From Chloroflexota bacterium (GTDB lineage: Bacteria; Chloroflexota; Anaerolineae; DTPP01): 9,939 bases of DNA. The stretch covers positions 1-9,939 of the forward strand of contig JAAYZY010000537.1 of the NCBI GenBank assembly GCA_012514615.1. The letters are read 5' to 3'. Both the position numbers and the translations under genes were made by a program. Of this stretch, positions 5,485-9,939 are shown one piece after another. The stretch's first letter is position 1; each line of letters begins with the position of its first letter. The notes beneath the pieces are model-generated. The model was not told the origin of the DNA. It searched no databases and was given only the letters and a program-made list of their open reading frames with translations.

Positions 5485-5500
5485 CACCTCAGGTAGGTGG
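5485..5500 (+). promoter_or_regulatory. ribosome binding site of the kinase gene within a small hairpin
   Basis: AGGTAGGTGG (5491-5500) contains two Shine-Dalgarno-like AGGT cores, 9 and 5 nt before the ATG at 5504. CACCT at 5485-5489 can pair with AGGTG at 5495-5499 around a 5-nt loop that holds the other core, so the site could be partly masked. Confidence 0.45.
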
Positions 5501-5503
5501 AAG

Positions 5504-7072
5504 ATGGCTGTGAAGATGCGAATCTTGTGGGTAGATGACGATCCCATGGCGCTGGCCTCAGCCCGGCGCTGCTTGGAAGGCGCCGGGTATGAGGTGCTGA
5601 CGGCCCACGACATCGATAGCGCCCACGCTGCCTGCGATGCTCACCACCCCGACCTGGTGGCGCTGGAGCTGCTTGTGCCCGGGGGCGACAGCGTGCAGTT
5701 CTGCCGGCACAGGCTGGCGCAAGTCCCCGTGGTGCTGCTGAGCAGTCTCTTCGACACGCCAGCCCAGTTCCGCGCCATGGCGGTGGAGGTGTGCGACTGC
5801 CGGGCCAGCGCCTATCTGGTCAAGCCCCTGACCCCGGAGCCGCTGCTGCAGACGGTGCAGAGCCTCTTGGGCCAAGCGCCGCTGGAGCCGTTGCCTGTGG
5901 CGCCGTCGGTGCTGGTGGTGGCCGACCAGGGGGCCTCGCTGGAGGCCCTGGCCGAGGCCCTGACTGCCCAGGGGCTCCAGCCTTGGTGGGCCACCGGCGG
6001 CCCGGAGGCTCTGGAGATTGCCGCCGCCCAGACACCGGGTGTGGTGGTGCTGGACGGGGCTCTGCCAGCGGCGGCCGACGGCGGCCTGGCGGCCAGCCTC
6101 CGCGCCCTCGATGCCCATCTGTCGCTGATCCTGCTGCAGACGGACGAGGCCGCGGTTGCACCGCCGGACGTGGATGTGGCCCTGCGGCCGCCGCTGTCGG
6201 CGGCGGCATGGGCCCATGCCCTGCGCGGCCAGTTGGCCCTACGCGAGCTGCGGCTGCAGAACCACCATCTCACCAGCGAGCTGCGTTCCTCGGGCCAGCG
6301 CCTGGTGCAGCGGATGTGTCAGCTTCGCCGCCAGACGGAAGAGGTGGCCGCCGCCTATGCCAAGCTGCTAGACGTGGAGGCCATGCGCGAGCATCTCTAC
6401 GAGATGGTGGCTCACGATCTGGGGAATCCCCTGGGCGTCATCATCGGGGCGGTGGAGCTACTGGAGGAAGACCTCCGCGACGCCCTCAACCCCGACATGG
6501 CCGAGATCTTGGCCTTGGCCGGGCACGCCGCCACCCAGATGCTCGCCCTGGTGGAGAACCTGCTGGGGGTGCAGCGGCTGGAAGAGGGCAAGATGCCTCT
6601 GGAGCTGGCGGACACCGACCTGCTGGAGCTGCTGCACGACGCGGCGCTTGGCCTCAAGCCGCAGTTGGCTGCCAAGGGTCTGACCCTGCAGTTGGACGCG
6701 CCGGCGTCGCTGCCGTTGGTCTGGGCCGACTGGAGCATTGCGCGGCGGGTGCTGAACAACCTGCTGGATAACTCCATCAAGTTCAGCCCGCGGGCAGGCG
6801 TGGTGAGGCTGGAAGCCGCGCCGACGGAAGGGGGGGTGCTGGTCGCTGTGTCCGACAGCGGGCCGGGCATCGCCCCAGAGGATCGAGAGCGCATCTTCAA
6901 CCGGTTCGAGCAGGTGCGCCAGACGGGCAGCCGGGCCATGGTGGGCAACGGACTGGGCTTGGCCTTCTGCAAGCTGGCGGTGGAGGCGCACGGCGGGAGC
7001 ATATGGGTGGAAAGCAACCAAGGGACAGGAAGCCGTTTCTGCTTCATCCTGCCCACCGCCACAAAGGCGTAA
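5504..7072 (+). CDS. soluble hybrid histidine kinase with two N-terminal receiver domains
   Basis: The 522-residue protein has no membrane segment. Receiver 1 (about residues 5-122) keeps the acidic cluster D11-D13, S80/S81 and K107, but its phosphoacceptor position reads LVALELLVPG, with Glu55 in place of Asp. Receiver 2 (about 135-245) has D184 (VVLDGALP) and T213, but Arg228 replaces the conserved lysine. A coiled coil (about 246-290) leads to the HisKA helix with MVAHDLGNPL, phosphorylated at H304. The ATPase domain has an N box (NNLLDNSIKFS, from N418), G1 (DSGPGIAPED), F box (IFNRFEQ) and G2 (GNGLGLAF), all intact. It should therefore autophosphorylate in the cytosol; no cognate response regulator is in the window. 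The gene precedes the hydrolase-ligase gene by 47 nt and could control envelope polysaccharide synthesis. Confidence 0.92.
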   Translation: MAVKMRILWVDDDPMALASARRCLEGAGYEVLTAHDIDSAHAACDAHHPDLVALELLVPGGDSVQFCRHRLAQVPVVLLSSLFDTPAQFRAMAVEVCDCRASAYLVKPLTPEPLLQTVQSLLGQAPLEPLPVAPSVLVVADQGASLEALAEALTAQGLQPWWATGGPEALEIAAAQTPGVVVLDGALPAAADGGLAASLRALDAHLSLILLQTDEAAVAPPDVDVALRPPLSAAAWAHALRGQLALRELRLQNHHLTSELRSSGQRLVQRMCQLRRQTEEVAAAYAKLLDVEAMREHLYEMVAHDLGNPLGVIIGAVELLEEDLRDALNPDMAEILALAGHAATQMLALVENLLGVQRLEEGKMPLELADTDLLELLHDAALGLKPQLAAKGLTLQLDAPASLPLVWADWSIARRVLNNLLDNSIKFSPRAGVVRLEAAPTEGGVLVAVSDSGPGIAPEDRERIFNRFEQVRQTGSRAMVGNGLGLAFCKLAVEAHGGSIWVESNQGTGSRFCFILPTATKA

Positions 7073-7119
7073 TCCCCACAATCAAGAAGCCCTCCTGGCC
7101 CCCGAGGCCGGAGCCGACG

Positions 7120-9939
7120 GTGCCGCGGCCGTTGCGTGCCCTGCTGGCCAGGCTGCAGCCGCTTCTGGTGGCCGGCAGCAAGGCTCAGACCTATGCGGTG
7201 CTGCTCTGCCTGACGGTGTTGGTGGGCGCCGCCTGGTGGCTGGGGACCTGGCGCGACTTCAGCGCGGCCCAGCGGGGCGTGACCTTTGGCCCCGTAGAGG
7301 CGGTGGCCGAGGCGTCCCAGTGGCCTTTGAGCGTCAATGTGGCCCTGGAGGACCAGACGCCCGAGGGGCGGCGGGCGCTGCTGCGCCTGGCTGGCGTGGC
7401 TGGCTTGGAGACGGTGCGTCAACGCTTCCCTTGGGCGGCCATGGAACCAGAGCCGGGTCGTTGGGATTGGCAGCCCTGGGACGATATCGTCCAAGCCGTG
7501 CAAGACGAAGGGCTGCAGCTCATCGCCCTGCTGGATGGCTCGCCGACCTGGGCCCGCGCCGAGGCCGACGTCGCCAACCCCTTGGCGCCGCCCCACGATA
7601 GCCGCGACTTCGGCGCCTTCGCCCGCGCCTTCGCCCAGCGCTACGGCCATGCCGTGCACGTCTACCAGATCTGGGACGAGCCCAACATCTACCCCCACTG
7701 GGGCGAGCGGCCGGTGAATGCCGGCGCCTACGCGGACCTGCTGCGGGAAGCGGCCGCCGTGATCCGCTCTGTGGACCCTGCGGCGAGGATCGTGTCGGCC
7801 GGCCTGGCCCCCACCGCGGAGCGCAGCGCCTTCAACCAGAACGACGTGGATTACCTGCGGGCCTTGTACGGCGCTGGAGCCGCCGGGAGTTTCGACACCC
7901 TGGGCGCCAAGGGGTTCGGGCTGCGGTCGGGGCCTGAAGACCGCCAACTGCACCCCGACGTGCTCAACTTCAGCCGGCTGGCCCTGCTGCGGGAAGTGAT
8001 GGTGGAGGCCGGCGACGCCGGCACGGCGATCTGGTCGGTGGAAGGCGGCTGGAACGCCCTGCCCGCTGGCTGGCAGGGGGCCGAGTCGCCTTGGGGCGAT
8101 ACCGACGAGGCGACGCAGACGGCCTACAGCCTGGCGGCCTTGGAGCGGGCCCGCCGCGAGTGGCCGTGGCTGGGCCGGGTGACCTTGGGCTGGCTGCAGC
8201 CGCCAGCCGCGCCCGACGACCCCCTGTGGGGATTCGCTCTGCTGGATGCGGCGGGGCAGCCGCGCCTGCTCTACGGCGCGCTGCGGGCCTGGAGCGAGGC
8301 GCGACTAGCCGGCGTGGGCAGCCACCCGACGGACCACTACGCGGCCACCTATGAGGGGGCGTGGCGGGTGTCGCCCGGGGCGGCCGATGTGGGCCAGAGC
8401 GGCGACCGCGTGCGCTTCCGCTTCAGCGGTACCCGCCTGGACCTGGAAGTGCGTCGCGGCCCCTACTGGGCCTTGCTCTACGCTACTGTGGATGGCCAGC
8501 CGGCCAACGCCCTGCCGCGGGACGAGCAGGGCCGGGCCTACCTGGTGCTGCACGACCCGCTGCGGGCCGCGGCCGCCGTGACCCTGGCCCAGGGCCTGCC
8601 CGATGGCCCCCACGAGGCCGAGTTGGTGGCTGAAGGAGGCTGGGGGCAGTGGGCCGTGTTGGGCTGGCGGGTGGTGCGCGAGCCGCCGCTGTGGGCCGAC
8701 CCCCGAGGCGTGCCCCTGGCCTGGGCCGGCGTGGCGCTCTCGCTGCTGGGGTTGGGCGTGTTGGCCTGGCCCAGCGTGCGGCGGCCGGTTCTGGGCTCCC
8801 TGCGGCGGCTGACCTCCTGGGCCGGCGCCACCGCCAGCAACCAGGCCGAGGCCCTGGGGGCGGGGTGGCCGGTCACGTTGGCTTGGCTCCTCTGCGGGGG
8901 CGTCTACTTCGCGGCCCCGTGGCTGCCGCTGGGGCTTGTGGGTTGGCTGGGGCTCTTCCCTCTCACGTGGATCCGCCCCGACCTGAGCTTGGCCCTGGTC
9001 ACCTTCGCCATCCCGTTCTTCCTGCTGACCAAGAACCTGGGTGGAGCGGGCTTTTCTTCCTTGGAGCTGCTGTTCGTCTTGGTGGCTGGGGTGTTGCTGC
9101 TGCGGTACTTGGCTCGTCTGCTCCTGCAGGTGCTGGACGAGCAGCAGGGGCAGCGCGGCTGGGGGCATGCCAGCGTGCGCGTTCTGGCGCGGTTGTGGGG
9201 CGAATGGCGCGGGCGGGTGAGCCTGCTGGATCTGGGCATGCTCTTGCTGGTGGTGGGTGGAGCGTTGTCGTTGTGGGCCGCGCCCCTGCGCGGCGTGGCT
9301 CTGCGGGAGTTCCGCCTGGTGCTGCTGGAGCCGGTTCTGTTCTACCTGCTGCTGCGCGGCCGCTCCCTTGGCCTTTCCCGAGAGTGGGTGTGGCGGTTGG
9401 TGGATGCCCTGGTGATGGCCGGCGCGGCGCTCTCGCTCTGGGGAATCAGCCAGTACTTCGTCGGCGGCGGGGTCATCGAGGCCGAAGGGGTGCGACGCAT
9501 CCGGGCCCTGTACGGGTCGCCCAACAATCTGGCCCTCTTCCTGGAGCGGGTGATCCCCTTGGCTGCGGCCTACGTGCTGTTGGGGCGGCGGGATTGGCGC
9601 AAAGGCGTCTACGGCGTGGCCCTGGTGACCATGATGCTGGCCCTCTACCTGACCTTCTCCCGAGGGGCCTGGTTCTTGGCCCTGCCGGTGGCGTTCCTGG
9701 TCATCGGCTTGCTGGGCGGCTGGCGTATCCTGGCCGGGGCCCTGGTCGGTCTGGTGGCCATGGCGGCGGCGCTGATCCCCTTCTGGGGCACGGCCCGCTT
9801 GCAGTCGCTGCTGGACCTACAGGGGGGCACCGGGTTCTTCCGCCTGCAGCTCTGGCGCAGCGCCTGGAACATGATCCGCGACCACCCGCTGCTGGGCGTG
9901 GGGCCCGACAACTTCCTCTACCTGTATCGGACGCGCTAC
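7120..9939 (+). CDS. glycoside hydrolase fused to O-antigen ligase (3' end beyond window)
   Basis: An uninterrupted frame of 940 codons runs off the right edge. The GTG at 7120 follows GGAG by 6 nt; no ATG lies near the start. A basic N-terminus and one membrane helix (about residues 22-44) anchor the protein. Residues 60-400 resemble (beta/alpha)8 glycoside hydrolases of the GH39/GH5 type: RQRFPW (100-105), EPEPGRWDW, the acid/base motif WDEPN with E187, and the likely nucleophile E308 in WSVEGGWN. Residues about 407-522 look like a beta-sandwich, perhaps carbohydrate-binding. From 531 there are many membrane helices with the Wzy_C/WaaL marks SRGAW (847-851) and HPLLGVG (922-928). RRP and RRL after the helix at 531-551 place that loop inside, so the hydrolase faces outward. 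It probably handles polysaccharide at the outer face; the substrate is unknown. Confidence 0.85.
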   Translation, partial: MPRPLRALLARLQPLLVAGSKAQTYAVLLCLTVLVGAAWWLGTWRDFSAAQRGVTFGPVEAVAEASQWPLSVNVALEDQTPEGRRALLRLAGVAGLETVRQRFPWAAMEPEPGRWDWQPWDDIVQAVQDEGLQLIALLDGSPTWARAEADVANPLAPPHDSRDFGAFARAFAQRYGHAVHVYQIWDEPNIYPHWGERPVNAGAYADLLREAAAVIRSVDPAARIVSAGLAPTAERSAFNQNDVDYLRALYGAGAAGSFDTLGAKGFGLRSGPEDRQLHPDVLNFSRLALLREVMVEAGDAGTAIWSVEGGWNALPAGWQGAESPWGDTDEATQTAYSLAALERARREWPWLGRVTLGWLQPPAAPDDPLWGFALLDAAGQPRLLYGALRAWSEARLAGVGSHPTDHYAATYEGAWRVSPGAADVGQSGDRVRFRFSGTRLDLEVRRGPYWALLYATVDGQPANALPRDEQGRAYLVLHDPLRAAAAVTLAQGLPDGPHEAELVAEGGWGQWAVLGWRVVREPPLWADPRGVPLAWAGVALSLLGLGVLAWPSVRRPVLGSLRRLTSWAGATASNQAEALGAGWPVTLAWLLCGGVYFAAPWLPLGLVGWLGLFPLTWIRPDLSLALVTFAIPFFLLTKNLGGAGFSSLELLFVLVAGVLLLRYLARLLLQVLDEQQGQRGWGHASVRVLARLWGEWRGRVSLLDLGMLLLVVGGALSLWAAPLRGVALREFRLVLLEPVLFYLLLRGRSLGLSREWVWRLVDALVMAGAALSLWGISQYFVGGGVIEAEGVRRIRALYGSPNNLALFLERVIPLAAAYVLLGRRDWRKGVYGVALVTMMLALYLTFSRGAWFLALPVAFLVIGLLGGWRILAGALVGLVAMAAALIPFWGTARLQSLLDLQGGTGFFRLQLWRSAWNMIRDHPLLGVGPDNFLYLYRTRY

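Noticed and set aside
6412..7953. 513-codon open frame on the minus strand
   Set aside because: It is antisense to intact kinase motifs and the start of the hydrolase-ligase gene, with low-complexity translation and no motif.
8305..9168. 287-codon minus-strand open frame rich in Q, P, H and G
   Set aside because: It is antisense to the hydrolase-ligase frame, which continues unbroken through it and carries recognisable motifs on both sides.

Overview
The window is GC-rich throughout, almost all coding is on the + strand, and spacing is tight. Three things suggest a Chloroflexota (Anaerolineae-like) bacterium: a lipoprotein joining a G5 domain to a TolB-like propeller, a cytosolic receiver-receiver-kinase, and a very long protein joining a glycoside hydrolase to an O-antigen ligase. 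This assignment is inferred from gene content and composition; there is no marker gene to confirm it.

Region 1 (1-1593) looks like the right-hand end of a prophage or integrative element. It begins with the 3' end of a replication/primase-like protein carrying a C-terminal zinc finger. Then follow a helix-turn-helix protein resembling phage small terminase subunits and four small ORFs, one of them a zinc-ribbon protein. Every start overlaps the preceding stop by 4-14 nt, so the block reads as one translationally coupled array. At its 3' end is an extended -10 promoter-like sequence, then three consecutive hairpins, the last followed by TTTT. This could be a small structured RNA of about 120 nt with its own terminator, and it is the least explained part of the window.

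Region 2 (1594-1824) holds a tRNA-Thr(CGT) at 1708-1780 and a short non-coding stretch before it. The tRNA marks the change from accessory to chromosomal-type genes.

Region 3 (1825-9939) carries five chromosomal genes: an atypical NAD-dependent epimerase/SDR protein, an eight-helix membrane protein of unknown function, a lipoprotein (DUF348-like + G5 + TolB-like propeller), a soluble hybrid histidine kinase with two N-terminal receiver domains, and an unfinished ORF of at least 940 residues. That last ORF has an N-terminal membrane anchor, an extracytoplasmic glycoside hydrolase, a beta-rich domain and a Wzy/WaaL-type O-antigen ligase. Its gene starts 47 nt after the kinase stop, so the two may be co-transcribed. 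Together, lipoprotein, kinase and ligase suggest a cell-envelope or exopolysaccharide function, with the kinase as a possible regulator. That link rests on proximity only.
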